Assembly (NCBI GenBank): GCA_963837735.1
Contig: CAWIOM010000010.1
Span: 62,001 to 126,000 of the forward strand
Direction: 5' to 3'
Origin: VRUE01 sp963837735
GTDB lineage: Bacteria; Actinomycetota; Thermoleophilia; Solirubrobacterales; 70-9
DNA: 64,000 nucleotides
The notes under the pieces are model-generated. The model was not told where the DNA came from. It did no database searches and saw only the letters and a list, made by a program, of their open reading frames with translations. A program made the translations under genes and the position numbers. The stretch's first letter is position 1. Each line of letters opens with the position of its first letter. Positions 7,780 to 16,640 of this stretch are shown here, piece by piece.

Positions 7780-8846
7780 ATGGCAAGCGATCTGAAGCTG
7801 GGTCTGAACCTCGGCTACTGGGGCATCGGCCCCGCCGGCGAGGAGGCGGTCGAGGTCGTGCAGGCGGCCGAGAGGGCCGGCTTCGAGTCGGTCTGGGCGG
7901 CGGAGTCCTACGGCTCAGATGTAGTCAGCGTCCTCGCCTGGCTCGCCGCGAAGACCGAGAAGATCAAGCTCGGTGCGGCGATCCTCCAGGTCCCGGCGCG
8001 GCCGCCGGCGGCGGCCGCGATGGCCGGCGCGACGATCGACAAGCTCTCTGGCGGGCGCTTCATCTTCGGCTTCGGCCCCTCCGGCCCTCAGGTCTCCGAA
8101 GGCTGGTACGGGGTCCCCTACGCAAAGCCCTGGGGCCGCACCCGCGAGTACATCGAAGTGGTCCGCGAGATCATCGCCCGGGAAGGCCCCGTCGATCACC
8201 AGGGGGATCATTACCAGCTGCCGCTGCCCGGGGGGGAGGGCAAGGCGCTGAAGCTCAACTTCCACCCCGTGCGCAACCGGATTCCCGTCTTCGTCGGCGC
8301 GATCGGCCGCAAATCGGTCGAGATGGCCGCCGAGATCTGCGATGGCTGGATCCCGATCTTCTTCAGCGTCGACGCTTTCCAGGAGACCTGGGGAGAGCAC
8401 CTCGAGGCGGGCTTTGCGAAGGGCGGCCGGCAGCGCTCCGACCTCGAGGTCAGCCCCTCGCTGCAGGTCGCGATCGACGGCGACCAGGAGGCGGCGAAGA
8501 GCGTCGTCAAGGCCGGCCTCGTCCTCTACTTCGGCGGCATGGGCAGTCGCAAGACCAACTTCTACGTCGACCTCGCTCACCGCTTCGGCTTCGGCGAGGT
8601 CGCCGACGAGGTCCAGAACCGCTACCAGGACGGCGACAGGGCGGGTGCTTTCGAGGCGATGCCGGACGAGATCGTCGAGGCGACCTCTCTGGTCGGCACC
8701 GAGGCCGAGGTTGCGGCGCGAGTCGAGCGCTTTCGCGAAGCGGGGATCGACAGGCTGATCGTCTCGCCCGTGCACACGAGCGCGACCAGCAACTGCACAC
8801 GTTGGAGCGGCTCGCCTCGATGGCGGGCGTCGGAACGCCCGCCTGA
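7780..8846 (+). CDS. LLM-class F420-dependent oxidoreductase, 3' frame change
   Basis: A luciferase-like (LLM) TIM-barrel oxidoreductase of about 355 residues, expected to use reduced coenzyme F420 or flavin. Recognisable elements are LGLNLGYWGIG at the first strand, the AERAGFESVWAAESYG segment, and LSGGRFIFGFGPSGPQV. Start ATG 7780. After residue 330 (DRLIVSPVHT) the frame carries 22 unfamiliar residues to a stop at 8859. Reading one base out from about 8778 gives the family-like ending RDQQLHTLERLASMAG and a TGA at 8844-8846. One base is probably missing near 8774-8784. Transhydrogenase genes follow. Confidence 0.85.
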
Positions 8847-8873
8847 CCCGTTGTCGTAATCTCTCGCGCCGCG

Positions 8874-9993
8874 ATGAAGATCGGAGTCCCAAAAGAGACA
8901 GCAGACGGAGAGCGCCGCGTGGCGCTGGTCCCGGACGCCGTCGCCTCGCTGAAGAAGAACGAGAGCCTCTCGGTCGCGGTCGAGCGTGGCGCCGGTGAGG
9001 CCGCCGGCCACCCCGACTCCCAGTACGAGGAGGCGGGCGCCGAGGTCGTCGACCCCGACGTTGCCTGGGGCGCCGACGTCGTCCTCCGCGTCGCCGTGCC
9101 CAGCCGTCGCCGACATCGGCCGCCTCAACTCGAACCAGCTGCTGGTCGCCCATCTGGCCCCCTGGACGTCTGCGGAGACCAACAATGCCCTGGCGCAGGC
9201 GGGGGTGACCGCCTTCGCGATGGAGGCGATCCCGCGCACCACCCGCGCGCAGGCCATGGACGCGCTCTCCTCACAGGCCGCCGCCGCCGGCTACGCGGCG
9301 ACCCTGATCGCCGCCCGCGAGTCGGGCCGCTTCTTCGGGATGATGACCACCGCCGCCGGCACGGTGCCGCCCGCCAAGGTGCTCGTCCTCGGCGCCGGCG
9401 TCGCCGGCCTGCAGGCGATCGCAACGGCGAAGCGGCTCGGCGCGATCGTCACCGGCTTCGACATCCGCCGGGCCGCGTGGGAGCAGATCTCCTCGCTCGG
9501 CGGCCGGCCTCTGGAGCTCGACTTCATCCCGGACGCCGAGGGCGAGGGGGGCTACGCCCGCCCGCTCACCGACGAGGAGAACGCCCAGGTTCGCGACGCG
9601 CTCACCGAAAACGCGGCCAAGCAGGACCTGATCGTCACCACCGCCGCGATTCCCGGCCGCCCGGCGCCGCTGCTGATCACCGCCGAGGCGGTTCGCGGCA
9701 TGCGGCCGGGCGCTGTGATCGTCGACCTGGCGGCGGAGACCGGCGGCAACTGCGAGCTGACCGAGGCGGGGGAGACCGTGATCGAGGGTGGCGTCAAGGT
9801 GATCGGCCCGCGCAACCTCGCCAGCGAGATGCCGGCGCCCGCCTCTCAGCTCTACGCCAAGAACCTCGAGAACCTGCTCGGCCTCCTGATCGACGAGGAG
9901 GGCGCCCTGAACGTCGACTTCGAGGACGACATAGTCGATGCCGCCTGCATCACGGCGGCTGGCGAGATCCGCAACGAGAGGGCGGCCAGGTAG
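8874..9993 (+). CDS. pntAA: NAD(P) transhydrogenase subunit alpha part 1, frame-changed
   Basis: NAD(H)-binding domain I of proton-translocating transhydrogenase, about 372 residues after correction. The N-terminus (MKIGVPKETADGERRVALVPD) and the Rossmann motif VLVLGAGVAGLQAIATAKRLGA are clear. The first 75 codons are in one frame and the remainder in another; the change falls at about 9097-9106 (in GCCGTGCCCAGCC), where one extra base would explain it. Without correction the N-terminal frame is open to the end of pntB and reads nonsense. It is followed by pntAB and pntB, giving the three-polypeptide arrangement of Rhodospirillum and many actinobacteria. Confidence 0.88.
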
Positions 9994-9996
9994 CTG

Positions 9997-10317
9997 ATGA
10001 GCCTGATGACCGAGATCACGATCTTCGTCCTTGCCGCCTTCGTCGGCTTCGAGGTGATCTCGAAGGTTCCGACGACGCTGCACACGCCGCTGATGTCGCA
10101 GACCAACGCGATCCACGGAATCGTCATGCTCGGCGGGCTGATCGTCCTCGGCTACGCCGGCGACGGCCTCGAGTACGTGATCGGGACGATCGCAGTCGCC
10201 TTCGGCGCGATCAACATCGTCGGCGGCTTCATGGTCACCGACCGGATGCTCGGCATGTTCTCCAAAAAGCCGAAGCCGAAGGGCGACAGGGACGAGAACG
10301 GGAAGGACGGCTCATGA
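9997..10317 (+). CDS. pntAB: NAD(P) transhydrogenase subunit alpha part 2
   Basis: A 106-residue membrane subunit, part of domain II. It has three or four hydrophobic helices (ITIFVLAAFVGFEVI; IHGIVMLGGLIVLGYA; VIGTIAVAFGAINIVGGFMV) and the family signature HTPLMSQTNAIHGI. A charged tail (KPKPKGDRDENGKDGS) follows. It starts 3 bases after pntAA and overlaps pntB by ATGA at 10314-10317, so all three genes form one translationally coupled operon. ATG 10006 is an alternative start. Confidence 0.92.
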   Translation: MSLMTEITIFVLAAFVGFEVISKVPTTLHTPLMSQTNAIHGIVMLGGLIVLGYAGDGLEYVIGTIAVAFGAINIVGGFMVTDRMLGMFSKKPKPKGDRDENGKDGS

Positions 10318-11744
10318 GCCTCGCCGTTCTGCAACCGGGCGGGGATGGGGCCACCGCCCTCTACATCGTCGCCTTCTCGCTCTTCATAATCGGCGTCAAA
10401 AGGGGCACGCACCCGACCACCGCCAAGCAGGGGAACCTGGTCGCGGCGGTCGGCATGGCGGTCGCCGTCGTCACCACGCTGCTGCTCGACGGAATCGGCA
10501 ACTGGGGCCTGATCGCCCTCGGCCTCGGGATCGGCACCGCCGTCGGCGTGATCGCCTCGGTTCGCGTGCAGATGACGGAGATGCCGCAGATGGTCGCCCT
10601 CTACAACGGCGTCGGCGGCGGCGCCGTCGCCCTGATCGCCTGGTCGGAGATCCGCAACGAGATCAGCGAGATCAATCAGGGCGCGATCTCCTCGGTCCCG
10701 CTCGACATCCTGATCCCGGTCCTCTTCGCCGCCGTCGTCGGCTCGGTTTCCTTCTGGGGCTCGAACATCGCCTTCGCCAAGCTCCAGGACCTGATCCCCA
10801 CCAAGCCGCTGGCGATCCCCGGCCAGCAGGTGATCAACGGCGTCCTGCTGATCGGCATCCTCGCCGCCTGCGTCAGCATCGCTGTCGGCAACGACGACCC
10901 CTCGCAGCTGACCTTCATCGGCATCCTGATCGCCGCCGGCCTGCTCGGCAACCTCGTCGTGCTGCCGATCGGCGGCGCCGACATGCCGGTCGTGATCTCG
11001 CTCCTCAACGCCTTCACCGGCCTCTCTGCCGCCGCGGCCGGGTTCGCGCTCGACAACGTCGCGCTGATCGTCGCCGGCACCCTCGTCGGCTCCTCGGGAA
11101 CGATCCTGACGATGGAGATGGCGACGGCGATGAACCGCTCGGTCGCCAACGTTCTTTTCGCCGGCTTCGGCGGCGCTCCGTCGGGCGGCGCCGCGGGGTC
11201 GACCGAGGAGCGCCCGCACGTCTCGATCGGCGCCCAGGACGCGGCGATCAAGCTCGCCTACGCCGACTCGGTCGTGATCGTCCCCGGCTATGGCCTCGCG
11301 GTCGCCCAGGCCCAGCACGCGATCAAGGAGGTCGCCGACCAGCTCGAGAAGCGCGGCGTCACGGTCAGCTACGCGATCCACCCGGTTGCGGGCCGCATGC
11401 CCGGTCACATGAACGTCCTGCTCGCCGAGGCCGACGTGCCCTACGAGAGCCTCAAGGAGATGGATGAGATAAACCCGGAGATGGCGCGCACCGACGTCGC
11501 GGTGGTCGTCGGTGCCAACGACGTCACCAACCCGGCGGCGAAAAACGACCCCGACAGCCCGATCGCCGGTATGCCGATCATCGAGGTCTCCGAGGCCCAG
11601 CAGGTGATCGTGATCAAGCGCTCGCTCAGCCCCGGGTTCGCCGGCATCGACAACGACCTCTTCTACGCGCCGAACACCTCGATGCTCTTCGCCGACGCCA
11701 AGCAGGCGGCGGCGGACATTGCCGCGGAGATCGAGAACCTCTGA
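10314..11744 (+). CDS. pntB: NAD(P) transhydrogenase subunit beta
   Basis: A 476-residue beta subunit. The first 270 or so residues are a multi-helix membrane domain that carries protons. The C-terminal third is the NADP(H)-binding domain III, with VIVPGYGLAVAQAQHA, HPVAGRMPGHMNVLLAEA and VVVGANDVTNPAA all visible. With PntAA and PntAB it couples proton entry to hydride transfer from NADH to NADP+. Start ATG 10314 lies in the ATGA overlap with pntAB. Length is normal. Confidence 0.94.
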   Translation: MSLAVLQPGGDGATALYIVAFSLFIIGVKRGTHPTTAKQGNLVAAVGMAVAVVTTLLLDGIGNWGLIALGLGIGTAVGVIASVRVQMTEMPQMVALYNGVGGGAVALIAWSEIRNEISEINQGAISSVPLDILIPVLFAAVVGSVSFWGSNIAFAKLQDLIPTKPLAIPGQQVINGVLLIGILAACVSIAVGNDDPSQLTFIGILIAAGLLGNLVVLPIGGADMPVVISLLNAFTGLSAAAAGFALDNVALIVAGTLVGSSGTILTMEMATAMNRSVANVLFAGFGGAPSGGAAGSTEERPHVSIGAQDAAIKLAYADSVVIVPGYGLAVAQAQHAIKEVADQLEKRGVTVSYAIHPVAGRMPGHMNVLLAEADVPYESLKEMDEINPEMARTDVAVVVGANDVTNPAAKNDPDSPIAGMPIIEVSEAQQVIVIKRSLSPGFAGIDNDLFYAPNTSMLFADAKQAAADIAAEIENL

Positions 11745-11749
11745 GCCGG

Positions 11750-11768
11750 CCCCGGCTGTCGGCCGGGG
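11750..11768 (+). terminator. GC-rich hairpin after the pnt operon
   Basis: Just downstream of the pntB stop, CCCCGGC (11750-11756) pairs with GCCGGGG (11762-11768) around a five-base loop. There is no T-run after it, so it is either a Rho-assisted 3' end or an RNA-stabilising structure. Confidence 0.4.
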
Positions 11769-11802
11769 GAGAGGAGCGCCGGGCTGAGCCCTTACCCGCC
11801 GT

Positions 11803-12675
11803 GTGCGGGAAGCGGAGCGCGGGCAATCGACGGTCGAGTGGGTCGCGCTGCTGGCGCTCGTCGCGCTGCTGTTGGTCGCCCTGCTGGCCGCCGGGGTGCG
11901 GATTCCCGGCGGGTCGCTGGCCCAGGCGGTCGCCTCGCGCATCCTCTGCGCGACGGCGATCGCGGACTCCTGTGGCGAGGAGCCGGCCCTGGTCGCCGCC
12001 TACGGCAGCGAGGTCGGGGGGCTCGTCCGCGACCACATGCCGACCCTCGCCTTCGAGGACGGTTCGCACGGCCTCCCCGTCGATTGGCGCCGCTGCCGCA
12101 GCACGGCCTGCGGCGACGGGCCCGGGCAGGGCTCCGTGCGCCGCACCGACGCCGGCCTGCCGGTGACCGCGTTCGTCCACGTCGTCGATCGTCGTCCCCG
12201 GGGCTCCCTCTACATCCAGTATTGGCTCTATTACGCGGATTCGGCTACCTTTGCCGGTGTCCCGATCGCCGAGGACGAGGGCTACCACGACGACGACTGG
12301 GAGTCCGTCCAGGTGCGGGTCGGCGGCGACGGCGAGGTCGACGAGCGCGCCTCCTCCCATCACGGCTACAACTACCGGCCGGGAGCCGCCAACTGGGCCT
12401 CGGACGCAGGCTTCGGGCCGCTCCGAGACGTCGAGGAGGCGGTCGGCGCCCGCCCCGCCGACGGCTGGGGCCCGGAGACCCGCGTCCTCCTGGTCTCCGG
12501 CGGCAGCCACGCCGGCAACCTCGGCGACGAGCCGGGCTCCCGTTTCACGCCCGCCTCGGCGGTCAACCTCGTGCCGCTCGAGCCGATCGCCGCCGCCGAT
12601 TCGACCCACTTCGCGATCTCCCCGCCCTGGCTCAAGCAGGTCTGGCGCGACCCGGAGTCGGGCGGCACGAGCTAG
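11803..12675 (+). CDS. secreted Vps62-like protein with TadE-type N-terminus
   Basis: A 290-residue protein starting at GTG 11803. The N-terminus reads EAERGQSTVEWVALLALVAL, which resembles TadE/Flp-type (class III) signal sequences: Gly-Gln before a hydrophobic helix with a conserved Glu. The rest is extracytoplasmic. The block LYIQYWLYYADSAT, then EGYHDDDWESVQVRV, then HHGYNY, matches the YW-x-Y...HxxDWE...H pattern of Vps62-type (PF06101) domains, which occur in secreted bacterial proteins of unclear role. Four cysteines may form disulfides. Whether it is a pseudopilin-like surface protein or simply membrane-anchored is unresolved. Confidence 0.65.
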   Translation: MREAERGQSTVEWVALLALVALLLVALLAAGVRIPGGSLAQAVASRILCATAIADSCGEEPALVAAYGSEVGGLVRDHMPTLAFEDGSHGLPVDWRRCRSTACGDGPGQGSVRRTDAGLPVTAFVHVVDRRPRGSLYIQYWLYYADSATFAGVPIAEDEGYHDDDWESVQVRVGGDGEVDERASSHHGYNYRPGAANWASDAGFGPLRDVEEAVGARPADGWGPETRVLLVSGGSHAGNLGDEPGSRFTPASAVNLVPLEPIAAADSTHFAISPPWLKQVWRDPESGGTS

Positions 12676-12694
12676 GGGACGAACCTACGGCCCA

Positions 12695-13459
12695 TCACTT
12701 CGGCGGCATGCGCAGGGCGCCGTCGAGCCGGATCGTCTCGCCGTTCAGCATCGTGTTGCGGGCGATCTCGGTGACCAGGTGCGCGTACTCCTCGGGACGG
12801 CCGAGCCGCGACGGGAACGGGATTCCCGCGCCCAGGGCCCGACGGTGATCCTCCGGCAGGGCGGCGAGCATCGGCGTGTCGAAGAGCCCCGGCGCGATCG
12901 TCACCACCCGGACTCCGCGCCCGGCCATGTCGCGGGCGGCCGGCAGCGTCATCCCGGCGACGCCGCCCTTCGAGGCCGAGTAGGCGATCTGCCCGATCTG
13001 CCCGTCGAAGGCGGCGATCGAGGCGGTGTTGACGCAGACGCCCCGCTCGCCCTCCTCGTCCGCATCGTTGGCGCTCATCGCCGCGGCGGCGTGGCTGAGG
13101 ACGTTGAAGGTGCCGATCAGATTGATCTGGATCACCTTCGAGAACATCTCGAGGTTGTGCGGCCCGCCCCGGTGGGCGACCCGCTCCGCCCAGCCGACGC
13201 CGGCGCAGCAGACCGAGATCCGCAGACCGTCGCCGCCGGCGGCCCGGCCGACCGCGGCCGCGACCGTGGCCGGGTCGGTGACGTCTGTGTGGACGAAGCT
13301 CGCCGCCCCGCCCAGCTCGCCGACCAGGGCTTCCCCTTTTTCGGAATTCACGTCGGCGACCGTCACGGTCGCCCCGGCCTCGGCCAGGGCCCTGGCGGTC
13401 GCCGCGCCGAGCCCGGATGCCCCGCCCGCGACCAGCGCCGATGTCCCTTCGATCCGCAT
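12695..13459 (-). CDS. short-chain dehydrogenase, HSD10-like
   Basis: A 254-residue classical SDR. The Rossmann motif is AGGASGLGAATA (residues 10-21), NAD preference is suggested by the D after strand two (VADVN), and the catalytic Tyr-Lys is in AYSASKGG. Its overall pattern, including FVHTDVTDPATV and the end GETIRLDGALRMPPK, is close to the 3-hydroxyacyl-CoA dehydrogenase type-2 (HSD17B10) group. That group oxidises 3-hydroxyacyl-CoA in fatty acid or branched-chain catabolism. It converges with the secreted protein gene and is divergent from egtB. Confidence 0.85.
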   Translation of the reverse strand: MRIEGTSALVAGGASGLGAATARALAEAGATVTVADVNSEKGEALVGELGGAASFVHTDVTDPATVAAAVGRAAGGDGLRISVCCAGVGWAERVAHRGGPHNLEMFSKVIQINLIGTFNVLSHAAAAMSANDADEEGERGVCVNTASIAAFDGQIGQIAYSASKGGVAGMTLPAARDMAGRGVRVVTIAPGLFDTPMLAALPEDHRRALGAGIPFPSRLGRPEEYAHLVTEIARNTMLNGETIRLDGALRMPPK

Positions 13460-13483
13460 CGGTGCGCAGCCTAGATCATCCAG

Positions 13484-13513
13484 TTCACAGGCCCGTAATC
13501 CGACCTGTATAGG
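13484..13513 (+). promoter_or_regulatory. sigma70-type promoter of egtBD
   Basis: TTCACA (13484-13489) and TATAGG (13508-13513) are separated by 18 bases. Transcription would begin near 13520, only about 14 bases before the GTG of egtB, so the mRNA would have a very short leader. Confidence 0.5.
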
Positions 13514-13533
13514 GTCTTCGTATTGCCACCGAG

Positions 13534-14649
13534 GTGAGGCAACCCACCAAGGACGCGATCGCGGGACGCCTGGCAGGGGCGCGACGGCGGACCCTCGAGC
13601 TGATCGAGCCCCTCGACGACGATCAGCTCAACCGCGTCCACTCGCCGCTGCTCAGCCCGCTGGCCTGGGACCTCGGCCACATCGCCAACTTCGAGGAGCT
13701 CTGGCTCGTCCAGGAGATCGGCGGCCTCGAGCCCCTGCACGGGGAGCTCGGGCGCCTCTACGACGCGATCGAGAACCCGCGCAGGACGCGCGGCGAGCTG
13801 CCGATCCTGCGCGACGCCGAGCTCCGCGCCTATCTTTCCGACGTCCGCGAGCGCACGCTGGAGGTCCTCGAACGGGTCGACCTGGGCCCCGGATCGGAAG
13901 AGCCGTTGCTGCGCGGCGGCTTCGTCTACGAGATGCTGCTCGCCCACGAGCTCCAGCACCAGGAGACGATGCTCCAGCTGCTGCAGTTGGTCGACGGGTA
14001 TCGGCCGGCCGCCCCCGGGCTCTCGCCGCCCTCGCAGCCGATGCCCGACGGCCCGGACTCGATCTCGGTCCAGGGCGGGACGTACGTGATCGGGGCCGGC
14101 CCGCTCTCGGAGGGCTTTTCCTACGACAACGAGCGCGGCCGCCACGAGGTCGAGCTCGCCTCCTTCGAGATCGACCGGCTGCCGATCCTCAACGCCGCCT
14201 ACGCCCGCTTCGTCGAGGAGGCGGGTGCTGAGCCGCCGATGTACTGGAGCCGCCGCGGCGAGGGCTGGGTCTCGACGGCCCGCGGCGGGGAGGTGGAGCT
14301 CGACCCGGCTCAGCCGGTCACCCATGTCTCCTGGGAGGAGGCCGACGCATACGCGCGCTGGGCGGGCGCCAGGCTGCCCAGCGAGCAGGAGTGGGAGGCG
14401 GCCGCCGGTCGCCTCGACGGCGTCGGCCGCGCATGGGAGTGGACCAGCTCGCACTTCCTTGCCTACCCCGGCTTCGAGGCGTTCCCCTACCCGGAGTACT
14501 CGCAGGCATTCTTCGGGGCCGAGCACAGGGTCCTCCGCGGCGGCTCCTGGGCGACCGACCCGAGCGTGATGCGGCCCAGCTTCCGCAATTGGGACCTGCC
14601 CCCCCGCCGCCAGATCTTCTCCGGCCTCCGCTGCGCGAAAGACGCATGA
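13534..14649 (+). CDS. egtB: ergothioneine sulfoxide synthase EgtB
   Basis: A 371-residue iron-dependent sulfoxide synthase. An N-terminal DinB-like domain carries the three iron ligands H49 (WDLGHIANFEE), H138 and H142 (AHELQHQETML). The C-terminal formylglycine-generating (FGE-sulfatase) fold has SWEEADAYARWAGARLPSEQEWEAA at residues 266-290 and ends VLRGGSWATDP...RNWDLPPRRQIFSGLRC. It joins hercynine to a thiol donor (gamma-glutamylcysteine or cysteine). It is shorter than the roughly 430-residue mycobacterial enzyme. GTG 13534 follows ACCGAGG. Its stop overlaps the egtD start (ATGA). Confidence 0.92.
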   Translation: MRQPTKDAIAGRLAGARRRTLELIEPLDDDQLNRVHSPLLSPLAWDLGHIANFEELWLVQEIGGLEPLHGELGRLYDAIENPRRTRGELPILRDAELRAYLSDVRERTLEVLERVDLGPGSEEPLLRGGFVYEMLLAHELQHQETMLQLLQLVDGYRPAAPGLSPPSQPMPDGPDSISVQGGTYVIGAGPLSEGFSYDNERGRHEVELASFEIDRLPILNAAYARFVEEAGAEPPMYWSRRGEGWVSTARGGEVELDPAQPVTHVSWEEADAYARWAGARLPSEQEWEAAAGRLDGVGRAWEWTSSHFLAYPGFEAFPYPEYSQAFFGAEHRVLRGGSWATDPSVMRPSFRNWDLPPRRQIFSGLRCAKDA

Positions 14650-15617
14650 TCACGGTCGACGTCCACCTCGACGACGACGCGTCGGCGACGATGGCTCGCG
14701 ACGTCCGCCGCGGCCTGATGACGATCCCCAAGGAGCTCTCGCCGAAGTACTTCTACGACGAGCGCGGCTCGCAGCTCTTCGAGCGGATCACCGAACTCGA
14801 GGAGTACTACCCGACCAGGGCCGAGCGCGAGATCCTCCGCGAGCGGGCGTCCGAGATCGTCTCCACGGCCGGCTCGCCGACCGCGCTGATCGAGCTCGGC
14901 TCCGGCTCGGCGGCGAAGACGCGTCACCTGCTCAGCGCGATGAGCGCCGCCGGCTGCCTCGAGACCTACGTCCCGGTCGACATCTCCGAGGAGATCACCC
15001 ACCAGACGGCCGCGTCGCTGGTCAGCGAGTACCCGGGGCTCGACGTCCGCGGCCTGGTCTGCGACTTCGAGCACCACCTCGAGCGCATCCCCGACACCGG
15101 CGAAGAACGCCTGATCGCCTTTCTCGGCGGCACGATCGGCAACCTCTATCCGTACCAGCGGCGCTCATTCATGTGCAGGATCGCCGCTCTGATGTTCCCG
15201 GGCGACCACTTCCTGCTCGGCACCGATCTGGTCAAGGACGCGGGCAGGCTGGAGGCGGCCTACGACGACGCCGAGGGCGTCACCGCCGAGTTCAACAAGA
15301 ACGTCCTCGCCGTCCTCAACCGCGAGCTCGGGGCCGACTTCGACCTCGGAGCCTTCGAGCACGTCGCCCGCTTCGACAGCGCCGAGGAGAGGATGGACAT
15401 CCGTCTGCGCTCGCTCGTCGAGCAGCGAGTCCGGGTCGAGGGCATCGACCTGACGGTCGAGTTCGACGCCGGTGAGGAGCTGCGCACCGAGATCTCGACC
15501 AAGTTCACGCGTGAGCGGCTCGAAGGCGTCTACGCCCACGCCGGGCTCGAGCTCGCCGGCTGGTTCACCGACGCCGCGGGCGACTACGCCCTCAGCCTCG
15601 CGCGAAGGCCGGAATAG
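14646..15617 (+). CDS. egtD: L-histidine N-alpha-methyltransferase EgtD
   Basis: A 323-residue S-adenosylmethionine methyltransferase that makes hercynine from histidine, the step before EgtB. Family features are LSPKYFYDERGSQLFE near residue 30, the SAM motif ALIELGSGSAAKTRHLL, VPVDIS at the acidic loop, IAFLGGTIGNLYP, and the C-terminal TEISTKFTRERL. It is coupled to egtB by ATGA at 14646-14649. Neither egtA nor egtC is adjacent, so they are elsewhere or dispensable. Its last 26 bases overlap the convergent oxidoreductase gene. Confidence 0.94.
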   Translation: MITVDVHLDDDASATMARDVRRGLMTIPKELSPKYFYDERGSQLFERITELEEYYPTRAEREILRERASEIVSTAGSPTALIELGSGSAAKTRHLLSAMSAAGCLETYVPVDISEEITHQTAASLVSEYPGLDVRGLVCDFEHHLERIPDTGEERLIAFLGGTIGNLYPYQRRSFMCRIAALMFPGDHFLLGTDLVKDAGRLEAAYDDAEGVTAEFNKNVLAVLNRELGADFDLGAFEHVARFDSAEERMDIRLRSLVEQRVRVEGIDLTVEFDAGEELRTEISTKFTRERLEGVYAHAGLELAGWFTDAAGDYALSLARRPE

Positions 15618-16584
15618 CGAGCATCACGATCTGATTCTGTGCGAGCGCCGCCCTTATGGCGCGAGGTCGGTGATCAAGTCGCTCGAGCTTGTCGGGAGTG
15701 GTGATCGGGGTCAGGATCGGAAGCGTCACGCCGCCCTCGACGAAGGCGGCGAGGCGCTCCTTCATCTCCTCCGGGGAGCCGAAGACGAACATCTCCTCGA
15801 TCAGCTCCCAGGGCGCCGCCGCGGCCGCCGCCTGCCGGTCGCCGCCTTCCCAGGCGGCGATCATCGGGTCGATCTGCTCGCCGTAGCCGAGCCAGCGGTA
15901 GAACGCGGCGTAGACGGGAACCGTGATGTAGGAGGAGAACATGAAGCGGGCGATCGGCTCGACCGCCTCGCGCTCACCCGGGATGCAGAAGAAGCGGCAG
16001 AGCAGCTCGAAGCCCTCGGGAGCGTCCTTGAGCTGAGCGGCGACTTGGGGCAGGCCGCCGAGCGGCAGGAAGTTGGTGAAGGCGCCATCGCCACGCTCGA
16101 CGGCGAGCTCGAGCATCTTGCCGCGCAGAGCAGCGAGCACGATCGGCACCCGCTCGGCGGGAGCCGTCTCGAGCTTGAAGCCGCTCTCGGTGCGCTCGCC
16201 GTCGAGCGCCGTGCGCAGGAACTCGAGGGTCTCGCGGACCCGGCTCAGAGGCTTCTCGAAGGGGATCCCGTTCCAGCCTTCGACGATCCGGTCCGAGGAG
16301 GATCCGATGCCGAGCACGAAGCGCCCTCCCGATGCGTCGGCGAGTGCCGCCGCCTCCTGGGCGAGCAGCGCCGGGCCGCGTTGGAAGACTCCGACGATTC
16401 CGGTGCCGAGCCGGGCGCGCTCGGTCCAGGCGGCGCTCAGGGCGAGCGGAGTGAAGCCGTCGGGACCGTTGGTCTCGCCGCTCCAGAGGTCGGTGTATCC
16501 CGCTGCCTCCGCCCGCCTCACGTGCTCCTCGCTGGCGCCCAGCGGCGTCGCCGGAAGCGGAAGCGTCAGTCCCCATCGCTGCAT
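15592..16584 (-). CDS. LLM-class F420-dependent oxidoreductase
   Basis: A 330-residue luciferase-like TIM-barrel protein. Typical elements are WGLTLPLPATPLGASEEHVRRAEAAGYTDLWSGE (residues 4-37), ARLGTGIVGVFQRGPALLAQEAAALADASGGRFVLGIGSSS (57-97) and WNGIPFEKPLSRVRETLEFLRT (104-125). This matches F420-dependent enzymes more than flavin monooxygenases, but the cofactor is an inference. It is transcribed toward egtD with a 26-base overlap of the two 3' ends. Substrate unknown. Confidence 0.85.
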   Translation of the reverse strand: MQRWGLTLPLPATPLGASEEHVRRAEAAGYTDLWSGETNGPDGFTPLALSAAWTERARLGTGIVGVFQRGPALLAQEAAALADASGGRFVLGIGSSSDRIVEGWNGIPFEKPLSRVRETLEFLRTALDGERTESGFKLETAPAERVPIVLAALRGKMLELAVERGDGAFTNFLPLGGLPQVAAQLKDAPEGFELLCRFFCIPGEREAVEPIARFMFSSYITVPVYAAFYRWLGYGEQIDPMIAAWEGGDRQAAAAAAPWELIEEMFVFGSPEEMKERLAAFVEGGVTLPILTPITTPDKLERLDHRPRAIRAALAQNQIVMLAIPAFARG

Positions 16585-16640
16585 GGTCGAGACCCTACCT
16601 CCCGCTCCGCGTCGCGGCGATTTGTCTAGGGTTCGGAGCC

